Below are positions 32,359 through 39,482 of a stretch of 39,482 bases of DNA, one piece after another. Within the stretch, counting starts at the first letter, position 1, and every line of letters begins with the position of its first letter. A program made the translations under genes and the position numbers. The notes beneath the pieces were generated by a model. The model did no database searches. It had not been told where the DNA came from and was given only the letters and a program-made list of their open reading frames with translations. The stretch is from assembly GCA_024692825.1 (NCBI GenBank), contig JAILMB010000129.1, forward strand, positions 1-39,482, read 5' to 3'. This DNA is from Lachnospiraceae bacterium (GTDB lineage: Bacteria; Bacillota; Clostridia; Lachnospirales; Lachnospiraceae).

Positions 32359-33432
32359 ATGAGAATTGGACTTTTAACTAGTGGAGGGGATTGTCAGGCA
32401 TTAAACGCTGCTATGCGTGGTGTTGTAAAAGGTCTGGCAAACAATATTGAAAATTTGGAAGTATATGGCTTTTTCAATGGATATAAAGGCCTAATCTACA
32501 GTGATTATCGCTTACTTACAAGTAAGGATTTCTCTGGAATTTTAACAAAGGGTGGTACGATTTTAGGATCCTCACGTTGTCCATTTAAGGAAATGCGAAT
32601 ACCCGATGAAAATGGCCTGGATAAGGTAGAAGCTATGAAGTCTACCTACTACAAGTTAAACCTGGATTGTTTAGTAGTTCTTGGTGGAAACGGTTCTCAA
32701 AAATCTGCGAATTTACTTCGTGAAGAAGGATTAAATGTGATTCATCTTCCGAAGACAATTGATAACGATATTTATGGAACAGATATGACCTTTGGTTTTT
32801 ACAGTGCTATTGATGTAGCCTGTGATGCCATCGATCGTATTCATACAACAGCCGCATCTCACAACCGAGTATTCATTGTGGAAGTTATGGGTCATAAGGT
32901 TGGATGGTTAACCTTGTATTCCGGCGTGGCTTCAGGTGCAGATATTATTTTGTTACCTGAGATTCCATACGATGAAAAATACATCATTGACGCCATTAAC
33001 CGTCGTCACAAAGATGGTAAGGGATTTACCATTATTGCTGTTGCGGAAGGTGCAATTTCCAAAAAAGAAGCAGAACTTACCAAGAAGGAATTAAAGAAAA
33101 AGCGTGAGAAGGAAGTACATCCATCAGCCGCTTATCGTATTGCAAAGCTGGTAGAAGAAAAGACCGGAGCAGAAGCAAGAGTAACAGTACCGGGACACAC
33201 TCAGCGTGGTGGAAGTCCCTGTCCTTATGATCGAGCCTTATGTACCAGACTTGGATCAGCTGCAGCAAAAGCCATCATGGATCAAAAATATGGAAATATG
33301 GTTGCCATTATTAATGGTGAGACCAAGTTAGTTCCATTAGAAGAAGTTGCTGGTAAGTTAAAGGGTGTAGATCCAAAATGTAAGATGATTAAAGAAGCCA
33401 AATTTATGGGAATCAGCTTCGGTGATGAATAA
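32359..33432 (+). CDS. 6-phosphofructokinase, group III/mixed-substrate type
   Basis: A 357-residue phosphofructokinase for the committed step of glycolysis. LTSGGDCQALNAAMRG is the N-terminal phosphate loop, PKTIDNDIYGTDMTFGF (131-147) carries the catalytic Asp135, and VEVMGHKVGW and AEGAISKKE are family segments. The phospho-donor loop reads GGNGS (109-113): Gly112 matches the ATP-type Gly104 of E. coli, while Lys132 (PKT rather than PGT) matches PPi-dependent and group III enzymes, and Asn111 replaces the usual Asp103. This mixture is known in group III enzymes, so ATP is likely, but PPi or another donor cannot be excluded. It follows pepD by 58 bp with its own predicted promoter. Confidence 0.9.
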   Translation: MRIGLLTSGGDCQALNAAMRGVVKGLANNIENLEVYGFFNGYKGLIYSDYRLLTSKDFSGILTKGGTILGSSRCPFKEMRIPDENGLDKVEAMKSTYYKLNLDCLVVLGGNGSQKSANLLREEGLNVIHLPKTIDNDIYGTDMTFGFYSAIDVACDAIDRIHTTAASHNRVFIVEVMGHKVGWLTLYSGVASGADIILLPEIPYDEKYIIDAINRRHKDGKGFTIIAVAEGAISKKEAELTKKELKKKREKEVHPSAAYRIAKLVEEKTGAEARVTVPGHTQRGGSPCPYDRALCTRLGSAAAKAIMDQKYGNMVAIINGETKLVPLEEVAGKLKGVDPKCKMIKEAKFMGISFGDE

Positions 33433-33478
33433 TTGGCTTTCATCTAAAAAATAAAAACAGACGGAAAAGAGGAATCCC

Positions 33479-35068
33479 ATGTCTTATATGGCATTGTATC
33501 GAAAATTCCGACCTCAGGAATTTTCAGAAGTAAAAGGTCAGGATCATATCGTGACCACATTGAAAAATCAAATAAAAACAAACCGTATTGGACATGCGTA
33601 TTTATTTACAGGGACCCGTGGAACGGGAAAGACCACCATGGCAAAACTGTTTGCAAAAGCAGTAAACTGTGAAAATCCTCTAGAGGACGGCAGTCCTTGT
33701 GGAGAATGTGCCTGTTGCAAAGCAGCCAATGATGGAAATTCCTTAAATGTGATCGAGTTAGATGCAGCTGCTCATAACGGTGTAGATGATATCCGTCAGA
33801 TTATTGAAGAGGTTGCTTATCCGCCATCTCAGGGAAAATACAAAGTATACATCGTAGATGAGGTTCACGAGTTGTCCGGTTCAGCATTTAATGCGTTTTT
33901 AAAAACTCTTGAAGAACCACCATCATATGTAATTTTTATTTTAGCCACAACAGAAGTCCATAAGATTCCAATTACCATTATGTCTCGTGTGCAGCGCTAT
34001 GATTTTCGTCGAATCTCTATAGAGACAATTTCTGCCAGACTTCGGGAATTATGTGATGCAGAAGAAATCACAGTGGAGGATAAAGCATTAAATTACATCG
34101 CCAAAGTGGGAGATGGATCTATGCGAGATTCGATTTCTCTTTTGGATCAATGTATTGCTTTTTACATTGGAGAAGATCTGACCTACGACAAAGTATTAAA
34201 AACCTTAGGGGCTGTGGATACGGAGATCTTTTCCAAATTACTTCGAGCAGTGATTCATCACAATGCCAATGAGGCTATTTCTATTGTAGAAGAAGTGGTA
34301 ATACTTGGGCGAGAACTAGAGCAATTTGTTATGGATTTCATATGGTATTTAAGAAATCTTATGCTCTTGTCTGGTGGAGAACATATGGAGGATGCCCTTG
34401 ATATGTCCTCTGAAAATTTAGCTCTTTTAAAAGAGGAATCCGCTATGGTAGAATTGGACGTGATTCTTCGTTATATTCGAGTAATGTCAGAGCTTTTAGG
34501 CCAGATGAAATACTCTTCTCAAAAGAGAGTGTTGTTAGAGATTGCCATAGTAAAGCTTTGTTCACCACAGACAGAAGAGGATTTTGGCTCTATCTTAGAT
34601 CGTCTAAATGCATTAGAAGACAAGATGGAGGAAGGAATTCCTATGGCAGTGGCACCACAGAGTGGAGCAGGAATGCCGCAGGCGACAGAGCCAATTAAGA
34701 AAAAGGAATTCCCAAAGGCTGTACCGGAGGAAGTGAAAAAGACACTGCAGGAGTGGAAACACTTTTTGGCGGAATTGGATAGTGGCCTGGTAAGGGCTGC
34801 ACTTCAAAAGGCAAAGCCAACGGTAGAAGAGGACGGATCATTTATTATTGTTTTTGACGCGCATGACAGTGTACAAAAAACGAACTATGATACCTGCTCG
34901 AATTTCGAAGGATATCTAAAATCCAGATTAAACGATTTTATGCAACTTCAAATTCCATTAAAGCTGGTATTGAATAATTCCGGTGTGAGTAGCGATCGAA
35001 TTTATCCAGATGCACTCTCACATTTTGCAGAGGAAAATGACGTTAAAATAGATGTAGAAGATTTTTAA
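33479..35068 (+). CDS. dnaX: DNA polymerase III subunit gamma/tau
   Basis: A 529-residue clamp-loader ATPase. Features in order: [18 protein letters not shown] at the N-terminus, Walker A GTRGTGKT (45-52), the Cys zinc site around C64-C80 (CxxCACC), the Walker B region VDEVHEL (126-132), the sensor 1 ATTEVHKIP and the SRVQRYDF loop. Domain III follows to about residue 370, then a short linker and a C-terminal tau-like domain that binds polymerase. There is no obvious slippery heptamer, so only one product is expected. GAGGA precedes the ATG. The next genes are ybaB and recR, the conserved Firmicute order of replication and recombination genes. Confidence 0.95.
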   Translation: MSYMALYRKFRPQEFSEVKGQDHIVTTLKNQIKTNRIGHAYLFTGTRGTGKTTMAKLFAKAVNCENPLEDGSPCGECACCKAANDGNSLNVIELDAAAHNGVDDIRQIIEEVAYPPSQGKYKVYIVDEVHELSGSAFNAFLKTLEEPPSYVIFILATTEVHKIPITIMSRVQRYDFRRISIETISARLRELCDAEEITVEDKALNYIAKVGDGSMRDSISLLDQCIAFYIGEDLTYDKVLKTLGAVDTEIFSKLLRAVIHHNANEAISIVEEVVILGRELEQFVMDFIWYLRNLMLLSGGEHMEDALDMSSENLALLKEESAMVELDVILRYIRVMSELLGQMKYSSQKRVLLEIAIVKLCSPQTEEDFGSILDRLNALEDKMEEGIPMAVAPQSGAGMPQATEPIKKKEFPKAVPEEVKKTLQEWKHFLAELDSGLVRAALQKAKPTVEEDGSFIIVFDAHDSVQKTNYDTCSNFEGYLKSRLNDFMQLQIPLKLVLNNSGVSSDRIYPDALSHFAEENDVKIDVEDF

Positions 35069-35082
35069 GGAGGATGAAAAAA

Positions 35083-35427
35083 ATGGCAAAAAGAGGAGGA
35101 TTTCCCGGAGGAATGGGAATGCCCGGAAATATGAATAATCTGATGAAACAGGCACAGAAGATGCAGCGTCAGATGGAAGAAAGCCAGAAAGAATTAGAAA
35201 CAAAAGAAGTGACTGCTGCAGCAGGTGGCGGCGCAGTTAAGGTAACAGTTTCAGGAAAGAAAGAAGTTACCAAAGTAGAGTTACAGGAAGAAGTAGTAGA
35301 TCCGGAGGATATCGAAATGCTTCAGGATCTTATTATGGCAGCGACCAACGAAGCACTTCGTCAGATTGAAGAAATGTCTCAGGCACAGATGTCTCAGATT
35401 ACTGGCGGACTTGGCGGCTTAATGTAA
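35083..35427 (+). CDS. ybaB: YbaB/EbfC nucleoid-associated protein
   Basis: A 114-residue protein with a Gly/Met-rich N-terminus ([13 protein letters not shown]), then [22 protein letters not shown], the conserved coiled-coil helix of the YbaB/EbfC family, and a short beta-rich part with [15 protein letters not shown]. It binds DNA as a dimer and may affect nucleoid structure and recombination. I choose ATG 35083 over 35074 because AAGGAGG (35067-35073) is then correctly spaced. It sits between dnaX (15 bp) and recR (10 bp), its usual place. Confidence 0.95.
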   Translation: MAKRGGFPGGMGMPGNMNNLMKQAQKMQRQMEESQKELETKEVTAAAGGGAVKVTVSGKKEVTKVELQEEVVDPEDIEMLQDLIMAATNEALRQIEEMSQAQMSQITGGLGGLM

Positions 35428-35437
35428 GGAGTTTTTT

Positions 35438-36034
35438 GTGGAATATTATAGTGAGCAAATTTCACAACTAATTGCAGAGTTATCTTCATTACCAAGTATC
35501 GGTTCAAAATCAGCTCAGCGCCTGGCATTTCATATTTTGCATATGCCTCATGCTGATGTAAAACGTCTTTCAGAAACGATTTTATCCGCAAGGGAGAATG
35601 TCCGTTTTTGTAAAGAGTGTTTTACCTTAACGGATCAGGATATTTGTCCGATTTGTGCAGATGAAAAAAGAGATCATCACACCATTATGGTGGTGGAAGA
35701 TTCTAGGGATATGGCGGCATATGAGCATACGAAGGAGTATAAGGGCGTATACCATGTACTTCATGGAGCTATCTCACCGATGCAAGGCATTGGACCGGAT
35801 GATATTCGTTTAAAAGAGCTGATGGCGCGATTACAATCGGATGTGGATGAAGTCATTATTGCTACCAATTCATCCTTAGAGGGTGAAACTACAGCAATGT
35901 ATATCAGCAAGCTGGTAAAACCTACAGGTATTAAGGTGAGTCGTATTGCCAGCGGAGTTCCGGTAGGTGGCGATTTGGAAAACACTGATGAGATTACGTT
36001 GCTACGAGCGTTAGAAGGTCGTACAGAATTATAA
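35438..36034 (+). CDS. recR: Recombination protein RecR
   Basis: A 198-residue recombination mediator. The N-terminus IAELSSLPSIGSKSAQRLAF is the helix-hairpin-helix, CKEC-x8-CPIC (Cys58, 61, 70, 73) the zinc finger, and MVVEDSRDMAAYE plus GVYHVLHGAISPMQGIGPDDI the Toprim domain. With RecF and RecO it loads RecA at gaps and supports repair. The start is GTG with AAGGAG six bases upstream. It is the last of the dnaX-ybaB-recR group; after it the flagellar genes start. Confidence 0.96.
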   Translation: MEYYSEQISQLIAELSSLPSIGSKSAQRLAFHILHMPHADVKRLSETILSARENVRFCKECFTLTDQDICPICADEKRDHHTIMVVEDSRDMAAYEHTKEYKGVYHVLHGAISPMQGIGPDDIRLKELMARLQSDVDEVIIATNSSLEGETTAMYISKLVKPTGIKVSRIASGVPVGGDLENTDEITLLRALEGRTEL

Positions 36035-36056
36035 TAATCTGAACGCTCTTCGGGGC

Positions 36057-36084
36057 TAAAGAAAAATAAGAAAGTTTCCGAAAC
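36057..36084 (+). promoter_or_regulatory. Possible SigD (flagellar sigma factor) promoter for the 987-residue protein
   Basis: TAAA (36057-36060) and CCGAAAC (36078-36084) resemble the SigD consensus TAAA-N15-CCGATAT, but the spacer is 17 and the -10 box has two mismatches. The same upstream text AAGTTTCCGA occurs in the flagellin promoter at 39189-39197, which strengthens the reading. GTTTCCGAAAC here is also a small perfect inverted repeat. No good SigA promoter lies in the 156-bp gap after recR. Confidence 0.45.
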
Positions 36085-36142
36085 ATATTACAGAAATGGT
36101 GAGTTTGACTTGCCTACAGAGAGTAATTGGCGGAAACGGATT

Positions 36143-36190
36143 TCAAAAGAGCCAAGGCATGGATGCTTCCATTTGCGGAGGTTCTTTTTT
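36143..36190 (+). promoter_or_regulatory. Leader RNA hairpin with a CsrA-like site and T-run before the 987-residue protein
   Basis: TCAAAAGA (36143-36150) leads into AAAAGAGCC (36145-36153), which pairs with GGTTCTTTT (36180-36188), a 9-bp stem with one G-U. Inside, ATGGA and TCCAT pair. GCATGGATGC (36157-36166) matches the CsrA core CANGGANG. The ribosome-binding GGAGG (36177-36181) lies in the 3' arm, and a T-run (36185-36190) abuts the ATG. It could act as an attenuator or as a site sequestering the ribosome-binding site. A very similar element precedes the flagellin gene. Confidence 0.5.
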
Positions 36191-39154
36191 ATGCAAATAA
36201 ATGAATTAAAAAATCTTATGTTGGCTGGAGCCAACAATCAAATAAATCAGCAGATTTCCCCAATGGGAAATACTCAGAGTGAAGAGGAGGTAAAAGGAAA
36301 TACTCCTCTTAGAAGCATATCTTTAAAAAATCCATTTTACGAAAAAAATGATATAGAGCAGAATAATGCAGCGAAGGATTTTGAAGACGCAAAAAACAGC
36401 GGGCTTAACGCAAAAGAAATAAAAAACAAAATGGTGTTGAATTCGGAACATATGACCCATGGAGAGTATTCTACCTTAGAGGAGGATGGATATCATCCTA
36501 TGGATATGGATGAAAAAGAGTTTGTAACTATTGCGGATAAAATACGTGTGCAACTGGCAAAAGGCGGCATGGATGTTTCTGTTACAGGTGGGTTGTCAGA
36601 AGCGGCAGTGGAAGATCCCATGATGGAAAAGGCAATTGATAATGCAATGAAAAAAGCAGGAGAATTATCGAATCTGTCTGAGGATAACATGCTTTATCTA
36701 GTAAAAAATGAGATGGAGCCAACCATTGACAATTTGTTTCAGGCAGAGTATTCACAGGGACAAGGAGCAGTAAATCCTGCAGAGGCAGTGACGATTGATT
36801 TTACAAAGCCAGAAATGTCAGGACTTTTAGAGCAGGTATCTTCCGTTATAACGGAGGCAGGATTTGAGGCAGATAGCATGCAGCTTCAGAATGCTGCTTT
36901 ATTAATTGAAAATGATATTCCCGTGACAGAGGGATCGATTTCTTATTTAAACCAGTTACAAACCACAGATTTACTTTTAGATCCGGCACAGGTCTCTCAA
37001 GCAATTTTAACTTCTATTGAAGAGGGACAGATGCCAAAGGATGCCTATTTGATGGAGGGATATTCTCTTTATGATCAGGCAGTAGAAGCAGATGTGTATT
37101 TCAAAGAAACTTCTGCAGAAGAAATCGCTACAGCTTCTATTATGGAGGATAATGTGGCAGCGCTACGCAAGGTAGAAGAAATTCGCTTAATGATGACGGT
37201 AGAGGCGAATTACTCTATGTTAAAACAGGGGATAATCATCGATACTATGGATTTAGAGACCTTAGTAGAAAACTTAAAAACTCAGGAAGCAGAGAGTGCT
37301 ACAGAGGTCAAGGCAGCAAATGTTCTTGAAATAAAGAATGAGATTCAATCTTATCCTGTTGATTTATTAGGGGGATTTCGGACTAAAGATAGTATTGATT
37401 CGGCCACCTTATCAGATATGCAGACTTCTGGTGCGATTCTTCAAGCAAAATATCAAACAGCAGGTCAGCACTACGAAACTATGCAGACCCAGGTGCGTAG
37501 GGATTTAGGAGATTCTATCTCTAAAGCGTTCCAAAATGTTGATGATATTTTAAAAGATTTAGGATTGGATACTACAGAGGCAAATGAACGGGCCGTTCGA
37601 ATTTTAGGGTACAATTCCTTAGAGATAACAGAAGAAAATGTGGCTCTTATGAAGTACGGGGATGAAACAGTTCAAACTGCGTTTAAGGCTTTAACGCCAA
37701 AGACAGTGACTTCTATGATTAAAGAAGGCTATAATCCTTTGGATATGAGTCTTTCTGATTTGATTCAAAAAGCAAAAGAACTTTCCTCTGAGGAAGGAAG
37801 TACATCTGGAAATAATAATCAAAACGCTTCTGAAAAAGATGCAGAGAATTTTGCAGCGTTTTTATGGAAATTAGAGCGTCAGAATGGAATTACAGAAGAG
37901 CAACGACAGAGCTACATCGGAGTATACCGACTCCTGCATCAGGTAGAAGCAACGGATGGAGCAGTGATAGGTCAACTCCTTCATCAAGGGGCAGATTTGA
38001 CACTTCGAAATATGATGGGGGCAGTACGAACAAAAAAGAATACCAATATGGATTACACCGTAGACGATGATTTTGGTGGAGTAGATAGCATTACCTCTTC
38101 TTTATCAATTACGCAACAAATTGAAACGGCCTTTATGACCATGCGTACCTCTGATGCGAAAGATGTGATCTCGCCAGAGAAGATGATGCAATTTGATAAT
38201 GAAGCAGATTATATGAATATGAATCCGGATCAGTTTGCCTCTGCTTTGGAGCAAATGGAGGATAATGAAGAAGAAAAGGCTTATCAACAGGAGCAAATTA
38301 CTCGTATGCAACAGGCGGTTACATCTGAAGAAAAGGTATATCAGATGTTACATCAGATGGATTTTCCAACAACGCCGGCATATCTTGAAGCCTGGTCCCA
38401 GTATATGAATAATCGAAATCAGATGTTTAAAAATCTGGCAAAGAATTTAAATTCAGAGCGAGAGGTATTTTCTGAAATAGGAGACAGTATCGATTTTGAT
38501 GATTTAGATATGGCCTTACAGACAACCATGGAAGATATTATTGAAGCCATGGGAGAGGCGTCAAAGACACCGGAAGAAATGGCTGAAGCCCAGGAGAAAT
38601 TGGCAGAAACAGCAGAAAATGTCATGAGAAACATGATGGTGGAAAAGAATGTTACATCTATTGATGTTCGTGGAATGAAAATTTCTGTAAAACAGCTTCA
38701 AATGTTAGGAAAACGAGCAAGAGAAACGGAGCAGTTTGCCATTCCTATTATGGTTGCCGATGAATATGGAAATATGTCTTTAAAAATCGTTCGTGGAAAA
38801 GAGGAAGATAAGGGGCAGGTAGACATTACCTTGGATATGGAAACAACAGGTGCAGTTTCAGCCACATTTAAGTATGAAGGAAACTCATTGGATGGTTCCA
38901 TTACCACCTCATCTCAAAATACAAGAGAGCTTTTATCACAGAGAATGGCTGAAATTGCATCAGCAATGCAAAAAGCAGCAGAGATGCCGGTGTCCTTAAG
39001 CTTTGGTTGGGATGAAACTACAGATGCCAATGAAATCGACGAAGAAGGAGATTACGATTTTGAAACGACAACAGAGAAAAGATCGATCCAGACCACAAAA
39101 TTATATGGCATAGCAAGAGCTTTTATTACCAGTTTTGGAGAGATTACGGCATAA
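36191..39154 (+). CDS. Large flagellar-context protein, DUF6240-like with a FliK-like C-terminus
   Basis: A 987-residue, acidic, Gln/Glu/Met-rich protein without a signal peptide or membrane helix. The segment TTEANERAVRILGYNSLEIT with MIKEGYNPLDMSL (roughly residues 465-520) is a pattern I associate with DUF6240 proteins of Lachnospiraceae. Residues about 876-940, from VDITLDMETTGAVSATFKYE to the helix SQRMAEIASAM, resemble the C-terminal domain of the hook-length protein FliK. It may be an atypical hook-length or export-linked protein. I start at ATG 36191 because GGAGG lies nine bases upstream; the frame is open from further upstream but that part is leader. It is directly followed by flagellin and has a possible SigD promoter. 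The function is not established. Confidence 0.6.
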   Translation: MQINELKNLMLAGANNQINQQISPMGNTQSEEEVKGNTPLRSISLKNPFYEKNDIEQNNAAKDFEDAKNSGLNAKEIKNKMVLNSEHMTHGEYSTLEEDGYHPMDMDEKEFVTIADKIRVQLAKGGMDVSVTGGLSEAAVEDPMMEKAIDNAMKKAGELSNLSEDNMLYLVKNEMEPTIDNLFQAEYSQGQGAVNPAEAVTIDFTKPEMSGLLEQVSSVITEAGFEADSMQLQNAALLIENDIPVTEGSISYLNQLQTTDLLLDPAQVSQAILTSIEEGQMPKDAYLMEGYSLYDQAVEADVYFKETSAEEIATASIMEDNVAALRKVEEIRLMMTVEANYSMLKQGIIIDTMDLETLVENLKTQEAESATEVKAANVLEIKNEIQSYPVDLLGGFRTKDSIDSATLSDMQTSGAILQAKYQTAGQHYETMQTQVRRDLGDSISKAFQNVDDILKDLGLDTTEANERAVRILGYNSLEITEENVALMKYGDETVQTAFKALTPKTVTSMIKEGYNPLDMSLSDLIQKAKELSSEEGSTSGNNNQNASEKDAENFAAFLWKLERQNGITEEQRQSYIGVYRLLHQVEATDGAVIGQLLHQGADLTLRNMMGAVRTKKNTNMDYTVDDDFGGVDSITSSLSITQQIETAFMTMRTSDAKDVISPEKMMQFDNEADYMNMNPDQFASALEQMEDNEEEKAYQQEQITRMQQAVTSEEKVYQMLHQMDFPTTPAYLEAWSQYMNNRNQMFKNLAKNLNSEREVFSEIGDSIDFDDLDMALQTTMEDIIEAMGEASKTPEEMAEAQEKLAETAENVMRNMMVEKNVTSIDVRGMKISVKQLQMLGKRARETEQFAIPIMVADEYGNMSLKIVRGKEEDKGQVDITLDMETTGAVSATFKYEGNSLDGSITTSSQNTRELLSQRMAEIASAMQKAAEMPVSLSFGWDETTDANEIDEEGDYDFETTTEKRSIQTTKLYGIARAFITSFGEITA

Positions 39155-39168
39155 AAAGGATTGGATTT

Positions 39169-39189
39169 TTCCCTTAAGTTTTGAGGGAA
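39169..39189 (+). terminator. Possible weak terminator between the 987-residue protein and flagellin
   Basis: TTCCCTTAA and TTGAGGGAA form a 9-bp stem (one U-G pair) with loop GTT, followed only by GTTT. The hairpin overlaps the -35 region of the flagellin promoter. It may be a terminator for the upstream gene, but the poor T-run makes this uncertain. Confidence 0.35.
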
Positions 39190-39200
39190 GTTTCCGATAT
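39175..39200 (+). promoter_or_regulatory. SigD-dependent promoter of the flagellin gene
   Basis: TAAG (39175-39178), 15 bp, then CCGATAT (39194-39200) matches the SigD consensus TAAA-N15-CCGATAT with one mismatch. The position, about 95 bp ahead of a flagellin gene, is what is expected for this regulon. Transcription should begin near 39207. Confidence 0.8.
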
Positions 39201-39202
39201 AT

Positions 39203-39275
39203 ACAATAGAGACAAGGATTGTCAAAAGAATGCATGGAAGCATTTTGGTTTCACGCTACTTTTGGCAATTTTTTT
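39203..39275 (+). promoter_or_regulatory. Flagellin leader RNA: CsrA-like site within a terminator-like hairpin
   Basis: ATTGTCAAAAG (39218-39228) pairs with CTTTTGGCAAT (39259-39269), an 11-bp stem with one U-G, followed by seven T (39269-39275). Inside, AATGC and GCATT enclose ATGGAA, presenting GCATGGAAGC (39232-39241), a CsrA-type CANGGANG. ACAAT (39203-39207) could instead pair with ATTGT (39218-39222), an alternative fold, although only part of it lies downstream of the predicted start. This looks like an attenuator, or a CsrA/FliW target as on Bacillus hag. Confidence 0.55.
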
Positions 39276-39294
39276 ATGATAGAGAGGTACACTT

Positions 39295-39482
39295 ATGAAG
39301 GTAAACAATAATATTTCGGCAGTAATTACAAACAATCAGTTACTTCGTACAGAGGATTCTTTGGCTCAGTCCATGGAGCGACTTTCCTCAGGTCTTAAAA
39401 TAAATCATGCAAAGGACAATCCGTCAGGAATGGCCATTTCTAATAAAATGCAGGCTCAGATTAACGGTTTGGATCAGGCATC
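39295..39482 (+). CDS. Flagellin, N-terminal 62 residues (partial)
   Basis: The gene runs off the right edge. The N-terminus MKVNNNISAVITNNQLLR followed by SLAQSMERLSSGLKINHAK and PSGMAISNKMQAQINGL is the flagellin D0 helix and conserved turn. Flagellin is exported by the flagellar type III system and polymerises into the filament. The segment KDNPSGMAIS replaces the usual DDAAGLAIS, a divergence I recall from other Lachnospiraceae. AGAGAGG lies seven bases before the ATG, after a SigD promoter and a structured leader. Hook-associated FlgL has a DDP turn too, but the SSGLKIN and MAISNKMQAQI text fits flagellin better. Confidence 0.85.
   Translation, partial: MKVNNNISAVITNNQLLRTEDSLAQSMERLSSGLKINHAKDNPSGMAISNKMQAQINGLDQA

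Noticed and set aside
36006-36048. GAGCGTTAGA and TCTGAACGCTC around the recR stop codon as a terminator.
   Set aside because: The 22-base loop, one bulge and absence of a T-run make an intrinsic terminator unlikely.
36085-36190. The leader before the 987-residue protein as a c-di-GMP riboswitch (class I or II).
   Set aside because: Motility genes made this attractive, but the GGGCAAACC/GCAAAGCC core of class I and the GGAAACAAUGAUGAAU-type core of class II are absent.

Overview
The window is AT-rich, gene-dense DNA from a motile, Gram-positive anaerobe of the Clostridia, most likely a member of the Lachnospiraceae. The basis is family-level recognition rather than a database search: an LTA-synthase-like sulfatase, dnaX-ybaB-recR in the Firmicute order, SigD-type promoters, a Lachnospiraceae-style flagellin start and a neighbouring DUF6240-like protein. 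No rRNA, tRNA, CRISPR array, insertion sequence or phage gene was seen, and no stretch over 300 bases lacks a gene.

Region 1 (1-26620) is a large cell-surface glycopolymer locus. It opens with the end of a GDP-mannose 4,6-dehydratase gene, then a GT2 glycosyltransferase, a GtrA-like protein and an acyltransferase. A minus-strand block follows: GT39-like enzyme, LTA-synthase-like sulfatase, GT2 enzyme. From 7020 to 25670 nearly everything is on the plus strand and encodes polytopic membrane proteins. The core is an array of seven paralogous membrane proteins of about 365-410 residues (8086-19953) sharing motifs of the type YKYGFISRG, GRLD, H(Q/E)G and KVDYGR. A small solute-binding-like lipoprotein, an inverted DUF6311-like gene and an orphan membrane protein lie among them. 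After the array come two related GT-C-like enzymes with two acyltransferases between them, and then a converging acyltransferase. I see no recognisable Wzx flippase, ABC exporter or classical Wzy polymerase in the window. The array family itself could supply transfer, polymerisation or substrate recognition; that is inference.

Region 2 (26697-36034) is housekeeping. It holds phosphoglucomutase/phosphomannomutase (a sugar-nucleotide precursor supplier), a GtrB-like polyprenyl-phosphate glycosyltransferase, a tocopherol-cyclase-like protein with two 11-residue amphipathic repeats at its N-terminus, an M20 dipeptidase (PepD), a 6-phosphofructokinase with unusual active-site residues, and dnaX-ybaB-recR.

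Region 3 (36035-39482) is flagellar. A 987-residue protein with a FliK-like C-terminus and a divergent flagellin each follow a SigD-type promoter. Their leaders share TCAAAAGA, then GCATGGANGC (a CsrA-type GGA site), then a hairpin and a T-run. This points to joint control by SigD and a post-initiation mechanism.

The observations most worth following are the membrane-protein array with its subtypes and degenerate flanking copies, the shared flagellar leader element, and the tocopherol-cyclase-like protein.
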